Shown piece after piece: positions 7,526-16,260 of a DNA stretch of 64,000 bases. The stretch is from Paractinoplanes abujensis. Lineage in GTDB: Bacteria > Actinomycetota > Actinomycetes > Mycobacteriales > Micromonosporaceae. A model generated the notes under the pieces. It saw only the letters and a list, made by a program, of their open reading frames with translations, did not search any database and was not told the origin of the DNA. Location: assembly GCF_014204895.1 (NCBI RefSeq), contig NZ_JACHMF010000001.1, positions 5,270,001 to 5,334,000 of the forward strand, in the 5' to 3' direction. Each line of letters begins with the position of its first letter. Position 1 is the stretch's first letter. The translations under genes and the position numbers were made by a program.

Positions 7526-8599
7526 GTGTCAGTGCAGGAGATCGTGCGGGATGTGGCCGGCGGCGCGATCGGATATGAGGCCGGTCTGGACGCGCTGACC
7601 GTGGCGCCCGCGGCCGAGGTCGACGCGGCGCTCGGGGGCAGCCTGCGCGACGCGTTCGAGCGACTCTTCAAGGGCGGGTGGCAGCCGGCCGAGCTGCACC
7701 GGGTGATCGCCCGGCTGGGGGATCCGGTGAAGGCCGCGCTGGTCGCCGACGGCGCCACGGCGTACGGGAAACGCTTTGCCGATGTCGACTCCCGCTGGCA
7801 GGAGCAGGTGGCACGGCTGCCCCGGCTGAGCCGCCGCCCCGACCGGATCAGTGTGATCGACTCGTCGCTGGGGCTGCTCATCGAATTGCGGCGGCTGCCG
7901 GTGATCGAGGTGCTGATCCCGCCGCCCGGCACCGCGGCCGCCACTGACAAAACGGACAACAAGGTGCTCGAGCGGGTGCGGGCGCTCCTGGCCAAAGCGG
8001 AGTCGACTGACTTCCCGGCCGAGGCGGAGGCGTATTCGGCCAAGGCTCAGGAGTTGATCGCCCGGCACAGCATCGAGGAGGCCCTGACCAGCGCCGATCG
8101 GGCCGATGTGGTGCCGTTCGCGCGGCGGATCGGGGTGGACCACCCGTACGAGAGCGAGAAGGCGAGCCTGCTCGACGCGGTGGCCCGGGCCAACCACTGC
8201 CACACGGTGTGGTCGCCGGAGCTGGGTTTCTCGACGGTGTTCGGCTTCGACGCGGACATCGACGGCGTCGAGCTGCTCTACACGTCGCTGCTGGTGCAGG
8301 CCAACCGGGCCATGTCCCGCGACGAGCCGGCCAAGGGCAAGGCGCGGATCAAGGCGTTTCGGCGGAGCTTCCTGGTGGCGTACGCGATCCGGATCGGCGA
8401 GCGGCTGGTCCAGGTGACCCGGCAGGAACTCGCGTCACATTCCGACCTGCTGCCGGTGCTGCGCAACCGCGACATCCAGGTGCGCGAGGCCATGCAAAAA
8501 GCGTTCCCCCGTACGGTTCGAGCCCGCGGCAGCCGCATCGACAGCCTCGAAGGGTGGGAGTCGGGCCGGGCCGCCGCCGACGAAGCGGAATTGGGTTGA
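7526..8599 (+). CDS. DUF2786-domain protein
   Basis: A 357-residue protein from GTG 7526. The central region (VLERVRALLAKAESTDFPAE, AEAYSAKAQELIARHSIEEA) is the DUF2786 signature, a helical motif found in phage and bacterial proteins of unknown function that are often annotated next to SprT-like proteins. The rest is helical, with no signal peptide or catalytic motif I can name. It is isolated from the Roadblock cluster by the terminator just upstream, so it is likely an independent transcription unit. Confidence 0.82.
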   Translation: MSVQEIVRDVAGGAIGYEAGLDALTVAPAAEVDAALGGSLRDAFERLFKGGWQPAELHRVIARLGDPVKAALVADGATAYGKRFADVDSRWQEQVARLPRLSRRPDRISVIDSSLGLLIELRRLPVIEVLIPPPGTAAATDKTDNKVLERVRALLAKAESTDFPAEAEAYSAKAQELIARHSIEEALTSADRADVVPFARRIGVDHPYESEKASLLDAVARANHCHTVWSPELGFSTVFGFDADIDGVELLYTSLLVQANRAMSRDEPAKGKARIKAFRRSFLVAYAIRIGERLVQVTRQELASHSDLLPVLRNRDIQVREAMQKAFPRTVRARGSRIDSLEGWESGRAAADEAELG

Positions 8600-8656
8600 C
8601 GCGCCGGGCAGACTGAAACCATGTCTCCCCCACGTTGACGCTGAACCTTTTACGCG

Positions 8657-9751
8657 GTGCGGGCCTGTTCCGAGGCCGTGCCTCTCTACCCGGTGTATGC
8701 GCTGCTCTTCGCCGACACCGGTCTGTCCACTGCCCAGGTGTCGTCGCTGTTCGCGATCTGGTCGGTGGTGGCGTTCGCCGCCGAGGTGCCGTCGGGCGCG
8801 CTCGCCGACGCCTGGTCCCGCAAGCGGCTGTACGCGCTGGGCGAACTGGTCACCGCGGCCGGTTTCCTGACGTGGATCCTGTGGCCGGCGTATCCGGGGT
8901 TCGCGCTGGGCTTCGTGCTGTGGGGGCTGGGCGGATCGCTGTCGTCGGGGTCGTCGGAGGCCCTGGTCTACGACGAGCTGGCCGCCGCGGGCCGTTCCTC
9001 CGGCTACGCCCGGGTCATCGGGCGCGGCAACACCATCGCGATCCTGGCCATGCTGGGCGCCACGCTGATCGCCACCCCCGCCTGGCAGGCCGGCGGTTAC
9101 GCGCTGGTCGGCGGGCTGAGCGTCGCCGTCAAACTGGCGGGCGCGGCGCTGTCGCTGCGCTTGCCGGAAACTACCCGCGGCTCCGGGCCTCCTGACGCCT
9201 CGGACGACGACGCCGGTTACTGGACGATGCTCAGGAACGGCGTGCGGGAGGCGGCCGGATCGCGGCTCGTGGCCCGGGCCGTGCTCGTGGCGGCCCTGGT
9301 GCCCGGCTTCACCGCGCTCGACGAATACCTGCCGCTGCTCGCGCAGGACAAAGGCGCCTCGATCGCCCAGGTGCCGCTGCTCTACGCCGGGACCGCCCTG
9401 GCCATGGCGGCCGGCAGCGCGCTGGCAGCCCGCAGCTTCCCGTTGCCGGCCACCCTGACCGTCGCCGCCGCGGCGGTGGCCACGGGCGCGCTCATCCCCC
9501 ACCTGACCGGCATGCTCGTCGTCTCGGTGGCGTTCGGTCTGCTCGAATACGCGATCGTCCGCGCCGAGACCCGCCTGCAGGACACGATCACCGGCCCCGC
9601 CCGCAGCACCGTGCTCTCGGTGGCCGGCTTCGGCGGTGAGGTCTTCGCGGTGCTGCTCTACGCGGCTTTCGCCGTCGACCTGCCGCTGAGCCCGCTGTTC
9701 GCCCTCTGCGCGATCCCGCTGCTGCTCACCGCCGTGATCGCCCGGCGTTAG
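8657..9751 (+). CDS. MFS transporter, N-terminus uncertain
   Basis: About 364 residues with 10-12 hydrophobic segments and the MFS motif-A region LADAWSRKRLYALGE between the second and third. It is an inner-membrane transporter of unknown substrate, similar in type to small actinobacterial MFS proteins. No ribosome-binding site precedes GTG 8657. The ATG at 8621 is in the same frame, but TGA codons at 8636 and 8642 interrupt it, and the codons just before 8657 (TFYAV) read naturally into the protein. The true start may have been damaged. It converges with dusB, overlapping by 4 nt. Confidence 0.78.
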   Translation: MRACSEAVPLYPVYALLFADTGLSTAQVSSLFAIWSVVAFAAEVPSGALADAWSRKRLYALGELVTAAGFLTWILWPAYPGFALGFVLWGLGGSLSSGSSEALVYDELAAAGRSSGYARVIGRGNTIAILAMLGATLIATPAWQAGGYALVGGLSVAVKLAGAALSLRLPETTRGSGPPDASDDDAGYWTMLRNGVREAAGSRLVARAVLVAALVPGFTALDEYLPLLAQDKGASIAQVPLLYAGTALAMAAGSALAARSFPLPATLTVAAAAVATGALIPHLTGMLVVSVAFGLLEYAIVRAETRLQDTITGPARSTVLSVAGFGGEVFAVLLYAAFAVDLPLSPLFALCAIPLLLTAVIARR

Positions 9752-10881
9752 CCGCCGCTGTTCTCCATCTCGGCACCCTCGGGCACACTGTCGTCGTCGC
9801 GGCTGTCGAGCCACCCGTACGGCAGGGAGACCTTGCCCGGCGCGTTCACCCGCCCACGCGGCTGGCCCAGCTCGCCCACGGGAAACGGCTCCCCCGGGTC
9901 GAGCTTGCCCAGCAGGTCGTCCAGCTCGGCCAGCGACGAGGTCATCGCCAGCCGCCGCCGCAGCTCGCCCCCGATCGGGAAGCCCTTCAGATACCAGGCC
10001 ACGTGCTTGCGGAAGTCGGCACACCCGTGCTTCTCGTCGCCCAGCGCGTCCACCAGCAGTTCGGCGTGCCGGGACATGATCTTCGCGACCTCACCCAGCA
10101 CGGGCAGCACCGGCTTGTAGTCGGCGCCCTGCGTGAACGCGGCCTCCAGGTCGGCGAAAAGCCACGGCCGGCCCAGACAGCCGCGCCCCACCACCACGCC
10201 GTCGACCCCGGTGTGCTCGACCATGCGCAGCGCGTCCGAGCCCTCCCAGATGTCACCGTTGCCCAGCACCGGCACGTCGAGCGCCTGCTTCAACGTGGCG
10301 ATCGCGTCCCAGTCGGCCTTGCCCGAATACCGCTGTTCGGCCGTGCGCGCGTGCAGCGCCACCGCGGCCACGCCCGCCTCCTGGGCGATCAAACCCGCTT
10401 CCACGTACGTCAGATGGTCCTCGTCGATGCCCTTGCGCATCTTGATCGTGAGCGGGATCCCGTACGGCTTGGCCGCCTCGACGGCCTGCCGGACGATCCG
10501 CCCGAACAACTTGCGCCGCCACGGCAACGCCGAACCTCCGCCACGCCGGGTGACCTTGGGCACCGGGCACCCGAAGTTGAGGTCGACGTGATCGGCCAGC
10601 CCGTCCTCGCCCACCATCCGCACGGCGGCCGCCGTCACGTCCGGGTCGACCCCGTAAAGCTGCAGGCTGCGAAAATCCTCGTCCTCGGCGAAGGCGACCA
10701 TCTTGAGCGTCTTGGGGATCCGCTCCACCAGCGCCCGCGTCGTGATCATCTCGCAGACGTAGACACCCCCGCCCTGCTCACGGCACAGACGCCGGAAAGC
10801 CACGTTGGTGATGCCCGCCATCGGGGCCAGCACAACAGGCGGATTGACGGCGTGGTCGCCGAGCATGAGCGGTGCAGTCAC
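9748..10881 (-). CDS. dusB: tRNA-dihydrouridine synthase
   Basis: About 377 residues from GTG 10881 (MTAPLMLGDHAVNPPVVLAP), behind a G-rich stretch. It is an FMN TIM-barrel enzyme that reduces uridines in tRNA D-loops. Seen directly are the flavin-binding start VVLAPMAGITNVAFRRLC, the catalytic-cysteine loop VDLNFGCPVPKVTRRGGGSA, IKMRKGIDEDH, the ALHARTAEQRYSGKADWDAI segment and GNGDI. The length and C-terminal helical tail fit the DusB-type bacterial family. A longer reading to 10947 would add 22 unconvincing residues and overlap the divergent gene's promoter. Confidence 0.94.
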   Translation of the reverse strand: MTAPLMLGDHAVNPPVVLAPMAGITNVAFRRLCREQGGGVYVCEMITTRALVERIPKTLKMVAFAEDEDFRSLQLYGVDPDVTAAAVRMVGEDGLADHVDLNFGCPVPKVTRRGGGSALPWRRKLFGRIVRQAVEAAKPYGIPLTIKMRKGIDEDHLTYVEAGLIAQEAGVAAVALHARTAEQRYSGKADWDAIATLKQALDVPVLGNGDIWEGSDALRMVEHTGVDGVVVGRGCLGRPWLFADLEAAFTQGADYKPVLPVLGEVAKIMSRHAELLVDALGDEKHGCADFRKHVAWYLKGFPIGGELRRRLAMTSSLAELDDLLGKLDPGEPFPVGELGQPRGRVNAPGKVSLPYGWLDSRDDDSVPEGAEMENSGG

Positions 10882-10922
10882 GCCCCCCAGCGTAGTTGGC
10901 CCGCCCTTCGTACCCTGTTCGC

Positions 10923-11396
10923 ATGGAGGCCCGGAAGTCCAGTGCATGGAAAAGCAACTACGTCGTCACCGATCGTGGCCGGGAGATTGCCACGTGGGAC
11001 AAGTCGACCTGGAAGAGCGGCGGCGAGTTCACCCTCGACGGGCGCCGCTACCGGGTCCGGTCGAACGGCTGGGGCAGCAAATACACGATGACCGACGACT
11101 CGGACACGATCGTCGCCACCGCCGAACGCGTGGGCCGTAAACGCTGGAGCGTCTCGGCCGGCGGGCAGACCTACGACTTCCGCCGCAAGTCCCTCTGGGC
11201 CAGTGAGGAAGAACTCGTCCTGGGCGACACCCGGGTCGGCAGTGTCCGTAAGACCAGCTGGTGGGGCGGCACGATCGCGGTCGAACTCCCCGGCCTGCCC
11301 CCGCACCTGCAACTCTTCGTCCTCGGTGTGGTCATCAGCAAGTGGGACTCGGAGGCAGCCGCAGCCGCCGCCTCCAGCAGCGGCGGCGGAAGCTAG
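10923..11396 (+). CDS. conserved hypothetical protein, LURP-one/tubby-like
   Basis: A 157-residue protein from ATG 10923. It is rich in beta-strand patterns (SNYVVTDRGREIATWDKST, YRVRSNGWGSKYTMTDDSD, WSVSAGGQTYDFRRKSLW), ending in a hydrophobic helix (LQLFVLGVVISKWDS) and an Ala/Ser/Gly tail. A 12-strand barrel closed by a hydrophobic C-terminal helix is typical of LURP-one-related/tubby C-like proteins, so that is the best fold guess, without direct motif proof. It is divergent from dusB across a gap of about 40 bp. Confidence 0.6.
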   Translation: MEARKSSAWKSNYVVTDRGREIATWDKSTWKSGGEFTLDGRRYRVRSNGWGSKYTMTDDSDTIVATAERVGRKRWSVSAGGQTYDFRRKSLWASEEELVLGDTRVGSVRKTSWWGGTIAVELPGLPPHLQLFVLGVVISKWDSEAAAAAASSSGGGS

Positions 11397-11419
11397 GGAC
11401 GATCTGGCAGAGTCGGGGC

Positions 11420-11902
11420 ATGGGTGATGGGGACGGGGCTCGGCGGCTGGTTGTGGTGTTCGAGTCGCCGGTGGCCGAGGCCATTCTGCGCCTGACGCCT
11501 GACCTGGGGTTTCAGGCCGTGCTGGTGGAGCCGGACGCGACCCGGCTGGCGGGGACGCCGCGGCCGCGCGGGGATCGGGTCGTGCACGATCTGGCGGCGG
11601 CCCACCTCGACGAGCACACCGATGTCGTCCTCACCGATCACAACCGGGCCGAGGTCGGGGACGTGTTGCAGCAGGCGCTCGCGGCGAAGACGCGGTATGT
11701 CGGGATCATGGGCAACCCCAAGAAGGAAGGGCCGCACGTGGCGGCCCTTCGCTCCCTGGGTGTGGCCGACGAGCAGATCGCCCGGGTGCACCGGCCGATC
11801 GGGCTCAACATTCGGGCCCGGACCCCGGCCGAGATCGCGGTGGCGACCCTGGCCGGGCTCATCGCCGACCGCAACGACCGGCCGGGCGGGTTCGACTTCT
11901 GA
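11420..11902 (+). CDS. XdhC-type Rossmann-domain protein
   Basis: A 160-residue protein from ATG 11420. The sequence HTDVVLTDHNRAEVGDVLQQ, YVGIMGNPKKEGPHVAALRS and VHRPIGLNIRARTPAEIAVA matches the C-terminal Rossmann domain of XdhC, which handles the molybdenum cofactor of xanthine dehydrogenase. The N-terminal CoxI-type domain of full XdhC is absent, and no molybdoenzyme gene is in the window, so a different nucleotide-linked role is possible. It ends 6 bp before the convergent glyS gene. Confidence 0.78.
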   Translation: MGDGDGARRLVVVFESPVAEAILRLTPDLGFQAVLVEPDATRLAGTPRPRGDRVVHDLAAAHLDEHTDVVLTDHNRAEVGDVLQQALAAKTRYVGIMGNPKKEGPHVAALRSLGVADEQIARVHRPIGLNIRARTPAEIAVATLAGLIADRNDRPGGFDF

Positions 11903-11908
11903 GCGAGG

Positions 11909-13288
11909 TCAGCAGCCGGGCAGGCGCTTGATCAGGTAGTCCTCGATCTGGGACAGCCCGACCCGTTCCTGCTTCATCGTGTCGCGGTCGCGGACGGTCA
12001 CGGCGTCGTCGGTCAGCGTGTCGAAGTCGACAGTGACGCAGAACGGCGTGCCGATCTCGTCCTGGCGGCGGTAGCGCCGGCCGATGGCCTGCGAGTCGTC
12101 GAACTCGACGATCCAGCGCTTGCGCAGGTCGGCCGCCAACCCCTTGGCCTTGGGCGACAGGTCGGGGTTGCGGGAGAGCGGCAGCACCGCCACCTTGACC
12201 GGGGCCAGCCGCGGGTCGAAGCGCATGACCGTGCGCTTGTCGACGCCGCCCTTGGTGTTCGGGGCCTCGTCCTCGTCGTACGCCTCGAGCAGGAAGGCCA
12301 GCACCGCGCGGGTGAGACCGGCCGCGGGCTCGATCACGTACGGCACCCAGCGCTCCTGCTTCTCCTGGTCGAAGTAGGAGAGGTCGACGCCGGAGTGCTT
12401 CGAGTGGGTGGACAGGTCGTAGTTCGTGCGGTTGGCGATGCCTTCGAGCTCGGCGAACTCGCTGCCGCCGAACTGGAACCGGTATTCGATGTCGACCGTG
12501 CGCGTCGAGTAGAACGAGCGCTTCTCCGCCGGGTGCTCGTAGAAGCGCAGGTTGTTCTCGGACAGGCCGAGGTCGCGATACCAGTTCCAGCGCTCCTGCA
12601 GCCAGTACTCGTGCCACTTCTCGTCGGTGCCGGGCTCGACGAAGAACTCCATCTCCATCTGCTCGAACTCCCGCGTACGGAAGATGAAGTTGCCCGGGGT
12701 GATCTCGTTGCGGAAGCTCTTGCCGATCTGCGCGATGCCGAACGGCGGCTTCTTGCGGGCCGCGGTGGCCACGTTGTTGTAGTTGACGAAGATGCCCTGA
12801 GCGGTCTCGGGGCGCAGGTAGTGCAGGCCCTCGGCGCTCTCGGTGGGGCCGAGGTAGGTCTTCATCAGGCCGTTGAAGTTCTTCGGCTCGGTGAAGGTGC
12901 CCTTGTTGCCGCAGTTGGGGCAGTTCAGCTCCTGCAGCGAGGCGGGCGGCGAGCCGTGCTTCTCCTCCCACGCCTCTTCGAGGTGGTCGGCCCGGAACCG
13001 CTTGTGGCAGGACTGACACTCGGTGAGCGGGTCGGTGAACGCCTCGACGTGGCCGGAGGCGACCCACACGTCGCGGGAGAGGATGACGGCGGAGTCGAGT
13101 CCGACGATGTCGTCCCGCTGCTGGACCATCTGACGCCACCACTGGCGGCGGACGTTCTCCTTCAGCTCCACGCCCAGCGGACCGTAGTCCCAGGCCGAGC
13201 GGGTCCCTCCGTAGATCTCGCTGGAGGGGAAGACGAAGCCACGGCGCTTGGCCAGGCTGACGACGGAGTCGATACGGTCGGCGGGCAT
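11909..13288 (-). CDS. glyS: glycyl-tRNA synthetase, single-chain dimeric type
   Basis: A 459-residue class II synthetase that charges tRNA-Gly. Visible: the N-terminal [20 protein letters not shown] and [20 protein letters not shown], a zinc-finger-like insertion with CQSCHKRF and CPNCGNKG, motif-2-type [16 protein letters not shown] and [20 protein letters not shown], then motif 3 near [20 protein letters not shown] and a C-terminal anticodon-binding domain ([20 protein letters not shown]). Length is normal. It lies just left of the zinc operon, as in other actinomycetes. Confidence 0.97.
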   Translation of the reverse strand: MPADRIDSVVSLAKRRGFVFPSSEIYGGTRSAWDYGPLGVELKENVRRQWWRQMVQQRDDIVGLDSAVILSRDVWVASGHVEAFTDPLTECQSCHKRFRADHLEEAWEEKHGSPPASLQELNCPNCGNKGTFTEPKNFNGLMKTYLGPTESAEGLHYLRPETAQGIFVNYNNVATAARKKPPFGIAQIGKSFRNEITPGNFIFRTREFEQMEMEFFVEPGTDEKWHEYWLQERWNWYRDLGLSENNLRFYEHPAEKRSFYSTRTVDIEYRFQFGGSEFAELEGIANRTNYDLSTHSKHSGVDLSYFDQEKQERWVPYVIEPAAGLTRAVLAFLLEAYDEDEAPNTKGGVDKRTVMRFDPRLAPVKVAVLPLSRNPDLSPKAKGLAADLRKRWIVEFDDSQAIGRRYRRQDEIGTPFCVTVDFDTLTDDAVTVRDRDTMKQERVGLSQIEDYLIKRLPGC

Positions 13289-13367
13289 GTTCCTCCTACG
13301 CCGGCTGGGTGTCGGCGGGGACCTCGAAGGTAGTGATCACGGGGCGTGATCGGGACAAACGCCGAGA

Positions 13368-13862
13368 TTACTCCCCGACTTCGCACACCTCGAACTGGCC
13401 CGTCGACGTGTTCTGGTCGAGCGAGGCCTCCAGCTGGTCCACCTGACCGCTCTGCCGGGTCGCGGTGACCGGCACGCTCATCTCGACCGTGTTGAACCGG
13501 CCCAGCTGCCAGGTGGTGATCCGCTCCTCGGCCTCGGCCCGGGCGCGGAACTCCGAGGCGGTCTGCTCGCGCCGCGATTGATCGCAGAGCAGCCCGTACG
13601 CCTGGTCGAAACGCTCGTCGCGCAGCGCGCCGAGGTAGTCGTTGACGGCGGCGTGGGCCTGCTCGTCGAGCGCCCCCGTGACGGAGGTGCCGAGACCGAT
13701 CAGGGCGGCCAGCCCGCCACCGCAGACGAGCACCAGCACACCCGCGCCGATGCCCAGCCCCCAGCCGAGGCGCCGGCCTTTGCCCTCGACCGGCGGGGCC
13801 GGGAACGGCGGCTGGACTCCCGGGCCCTGTGGCGGGACCGGAACATGAGGCGCCGTCGTCAT
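13368..13862 (-). CDS. single-pass membrane protein with DUF4878-like C-terminus
   Basis: A 164-residue protein from ATG 13862. A Pro-rich cytoplasmic N-terminus (about 30 residues) is followed by one strongly hydrophobic segment (LGIGAGVLVLVCGGGLAALI) and an extracytoplasmic helical domain (AVNDYLGALRDERFDQAYGL, LCDQSRREQTASEF), ending with a cysteine near the C-terminus. The layout is common in actinobacterial proteins of the DUF4878/NTF2-like class; the assignment is by pattern only. It is 79 bp upstream of glyS, with both on the minus strand. Confidence 0.72.
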   Translation of the reverse strand: MTTAPHVPVPPQGPGVQPPFPAPPVEGKGRRLGWGLGIGAGVLVLVCGGGLAALIGLGTSVTGALDEQAHAAVNDYLGALRDERFDQAYGLLCDQSRREQTASEFRARAEAEERITTWQLGRFNTVEMSVPVTATRQSGQVDQLEASLDQNTSTGQFEVCEVGE

Positions 13863-13879
13863 GACACCAACAGTAGACG

Positions 13880-14221
13880 TCAGCGCCAGGGTTCGGCGGC
13901 CCGGTCGCTCTCGGCCAGCACGACCTCTCCGCCCGGTTCGGCGCTGGCCAGGGTCTCGAACGCGGACGGTTCGTCGATCGACTCGGACAGCAGCGGGGCG
14001 CCGTGGACCTTGACGTCGAAGGCTCCCAGGGCGCGCCGGTAGGCTCCGACGGACTCCCAGTCGGTGACCAGGGTCCACACTTGCGGGTCTTCGAGGGCGC
14101 GGGTCAGCCGGCCGGACAGGTAACCGGGTCGTTCGGCCAGGGCGGCCAGCGCGGCCCGGGCCCGGGTGAGGAAGCCGTCCTGCGTGTCCGGCTGCACGTG
14201 GAAGCGGTTGAGCACCAACAT
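13880..14221 (-). CDS. antibiotic-biosynthesis-monooxygenase (ABM) fold protein
   Basis: A 113-residue protein from ATG 14221. MLVLNRFHVQPDTQDGFLTR, ALAALAERPGYLSGRLTRAL and VWTLVTDWESVGAYRRALGA are the beta-alpha-beta pattern of ABM/dimeric ferredoxin-like proteins, which include cofactor-free oxygenases and heme-degrading enzymes. No heme or catalytic residue can be assigned. It is divergent from the small membrane protein at 14256, with the two starts 34 bp apart. Confidence 0.8.
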   Translation of the reverse strand: MLVLNRFHVQPDTQDGFLTRARAALAALAERPGYLSGRLTRALEDPQVWTLVTDWESVGAYRRALGAFDVKVHGAPLLSESIDEPSAFETLASAEPGGEVVLAESDRAAEPWR

Positions 14222-14255
14222 GCGACGAGGGTACGCAGCGACGAGGAGTGACCAG

Positions 14256-14510
14256 GTGACACCTTCCGGCAACCTGCTCCGGCGCCTGTCCCGGGTCAGC
14301 CCGACCGCGGCCTTCGTGGTCGCGCTGGTGGTGATGCTGGGCGGCCTCTTCCTGCCCGGCATCGTCGGCGCCGCCCTGCTGTTCGTGCTGGCCGCGGGTC
14401 TGGCCGCGCTCACGTTCACGACCTGGCCGGTGCAGTCGGCGTCGACCCGGGCCCTGCGTCTGCTGATCCTGGGCCTGTTGCTGGCCGTGGTGGTCGCGAA
14501 GGCGCTCTAG
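14256..14510 (+). CDS. small two-helix membrane protein (DUF6703-like)
   Basis: An 84-residue protein from GTG 14256 with GAGGAG at 14243-14248. It carries two or three hydrophobic helices (AAFVVALVVMLGGLFLPGIV, GAALLFVLAAGLAALTFTTW, LRLLILGLLLAVVV) after a short basic N-terminus. Small proteins of this kind lie upstream of zinc-uptake genes in several actinomycetes, and the domain name DUF6703 is from memory. The gene stops just before the Zur-box. Confidence 0.72.
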   Translation: MTPSGNLLRRLSRVSPTAAFVVALVVMLGGLFLPGIVGAALLFVLAAGLAALTFTTWPVQSASTRALRLLILGLLLAVVVAKAL

Positions 14511-14523
14511 ACACATGCGCTTT

Positions 14524-14538
14524 TGACAATCATTATCA
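14524..14538. promoter_or_regulatory. Zur box in front of znuA
   Basis: TGACAATCATTATCA is a 15-bp imperfect palindrome that matches the actinobacterial Zur consensus TGAAAATCATTTTCA at 13 of 15 positions. It ends 21 bp before ATG 14560. When zinc is replete, Zur bound here would block transcription of znuACB-arsR-zur. The repressor gene is in the same operon, so the loop is autoregulatory. Confidence 0.85.
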
Positions 14539-14559
14539 TTCTCAGCGACAGTGGATGGT

Positions 14560-15483
14560 ATGCGCCGCCGTCTTCTGCCTGCTCTGCTCGTGTCTGCCCT
14601 CGCCCTGGCCGGGTGCGGTGACCAGGCCGGGCCGGCGGGCACGACGGAGGACGGGAAGTTCGAGATCGTCACCGCGTTCTATCCGCTGCAGTTCCTGAGC
14701 GAGCGGATCGGAGGCGACGTGGTCAGCGTCACCAACCTCACCAAGCCCGGCGCCGAACCGCACGACCTCGAGCTGACGCCGCGCCAGGTCGGCGACGTGG
14801 CCGACGCGGGCCTCGCCGTCTACCTCAAGGGTTTCCAGCCCGCCGTCGACGAGGCCATCGACCTGGAGGCCAAGGACAAAGGCTTCGACGCCGCCTCGGT
14901 GGTGCCGCTGCTGCCCGCGGGCGGTGCGGACGATCACGGCCACGAGCACGAGGAGGCCGAAGGTGGCGAGGACCCGCACGTCTGGCTCGACCCCGTACGG
15001 CTGGTCACGATCGGCGAGAAGCTGGCCGAGCGCCTCGGGCAGCTCGATCCCGCCCACGCCGCCGGTTACACCGAGCGCGCCCAAGCCCTCAGCACCGAGC
15101 TCACCGCGCTGAACACCGAGTTCGCCGACGGCCTGAAGACCTGCGACCGCCGCGAGCTGGTCACCAGCCACACCGCCTTCGCCTACCTGGCCGCCCGTTA
15201 CGACCTGCACCAGGTCGGCATCACCGGCATCTCGCCCGAGGCCGAGCCCTCGCCGCAGCGCCTGGCCGCCGTGGCCCGGGAGGCCCGCGAGACCGGCACC
15301 ACCACCATCTACTTCGAGACCCTGGTCAGCCCGGCGGTGGCCGAGACCATCGCCCGCGAGGTCGGCGCGAAGACCGCGGTGCTCGATCCGCTCGAGGGGC
15401 TCGTCGACTCCGCGGGCGACTACTTCACCGTGATGCGGCAGAACCTGGCCGCGCTGGAAACCGGTCTGGGGTGCAAGCAATGA
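14560..15483 (+). CDS. znuA: zinc ABC transporter substrate-binding lipoprotein
   Basis: About 307 residues from ATG 14560; GTG 14551 is three codons upstream. A lipoprotein signal is seen (MRRRLLPALLVSALALAGCG, lipobox LALAGC). The mature part is a cluster-9 metal-binding protein: AFYPLQFLSERIGGDVV, GAEPHDLELTPRQVGDVADA (a metal His), a charged loop (DDHGHEHEEAEGGEDPH, five His), TSHTAFAYLAARYDL, and YFETLVSPAVAETIA with a late Asp. It captures Zn2+ outside the membrane and passes it to ZnuB. The next gene overlaps its stop. Confidence 0.95.
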   Translation: MRRRLLPALLVSALALAGCGDQAGPAGTTEDGKFEIVTAFYPLQFLSERIGGDVVSVTNLTKPGAEPHDLELTPRQVGDVADAGLAVYLKGFQPAVDEAIDLEAKDKGFDAASVVPLLPAGGADDHGHEHEEAEGGEDPHVWLDPVRLVTIGEKLAERLGQLDPAHAAGYTERAQALSTELTALNTEFADGLKTCDRRELVTSHTAFAYLAARYDLHQVGITGISPEAEPSPQRLAAVAREARETGTTTIYFETLVSPAVAETIAREVGAKTAVLDPLEGLVDSAGDYFTVMRQNLAALETGLGCKQ

Positions 15484-16259
15484 GCGTCGTATCGGTGCGT
15501 CACGCCGCGGTCGGCTACGAGGGCCGCGAGATCCTGCACGACATCTCGCTGACCGTGGCGGCCGGCGAGGTCGTGGCGATCCTGGGGGCCAACGGCTCCG
15601 GCAAGTCCACGCTCATCCGCAGCATCCTCGGGCTGGTCCCGCTGGGTCACGGCGAGATCGAGCTGTTCGGCACCGCGCAGCGCAAGTTCCGGGACTGGGC
15701 CCGCGTCGGCTACGTGCCGCAGCGGCTCGGCGCGGGCAGCGGCGTGCCCGCCACGGTGGGCGAGGTGGTCGCCTCGGGGCGGCTGGCGCGGCGCGGCATC
15801 TTCCGCCCGTCCGGCGCCGCCGACCGCGCCGCGGTGCGCGAGGCGTTGACCGCCGTGGGCCTGATCGACCGCATCAACGACCCGGTCACCACCCTCTCCG
15901 GCGGCCAGCAGCAGCGCACGCTGATCGCCCGCGCGCTGGCCGGTAAGCCCGACCTGCTGGTGCTGGACGAGCCGACGGCCGGGGTCGACGCGGCCAGCCA
16001 GGAGGCGTTCGCGGCGGCGCTGGGCCGGTTCGCCGGTGCCGGCGGCACGATCGTGCTGGTCGCGCACGAACTCGGCCCGCTGCGGCCGCTCATCGACCGG
16101 GCCGTCGTGGTGCACGAGGGCCGCATCGCGCACGAGGGCGCGCCGCCCGAGCCGGCCGGTCACCACGCCGAGCCCGACCACGACCACGTGCACCCGCACG
16201 CCGTGCCGCCCGCAGCCGGCATCTGCGTGGCCCCCGCCGACCGGATCGCGGCGAATTAA
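15480..16259 (+). CDS. znuC: zinc ABC transporter ATPase with His-rich tail
   Basis: A 259-residue ATPase from ATG 15480, overlapping the znuA stop by 4 nt. Walker A is GANGSGKST, the Q-loop is in GYVPQRLG, the signature is LSGGQQQR, Walker B is LLVLDEPTAGVD and the H-loop follows (VLVAHEL). The last 40 residues hold a His/Asp-rich stretch (GHHAEPDHDHVHPHAVPP), which could hold zinc at the cytoplasmic face. It energises zinc import with ZnuB. Confidence 0.95.
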   Translation: MSVVSVRHAAVGYEGREILHDISLTVAAGEVVAILGANGSGKSTLIRSILGLVPLGHGEIELFGTAQRKFRDWARVGYVPQRLGAGSGVPATVGEVVASGRLARRGIFRPSGAADRAAVREALTAVGLIDRINDPVTTLSGGQQQRTLIARALAGKPDLLVLDEPTAGVDAASQEAFAAALGRFAGAGGTIVLVAHELGPLRPLIDRAVVVHEGRIAHEGAPPEPAGHHAEPDHDHVHPHAVPPAAGICVAPADRIAAN

Positions 16260-16260
16260 C

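Noticed and set aside
10882..10947. Longer N-terminus for dusB
   Set aside because: The added residues have no family match, and the extension would cover the divergent gene's start region.
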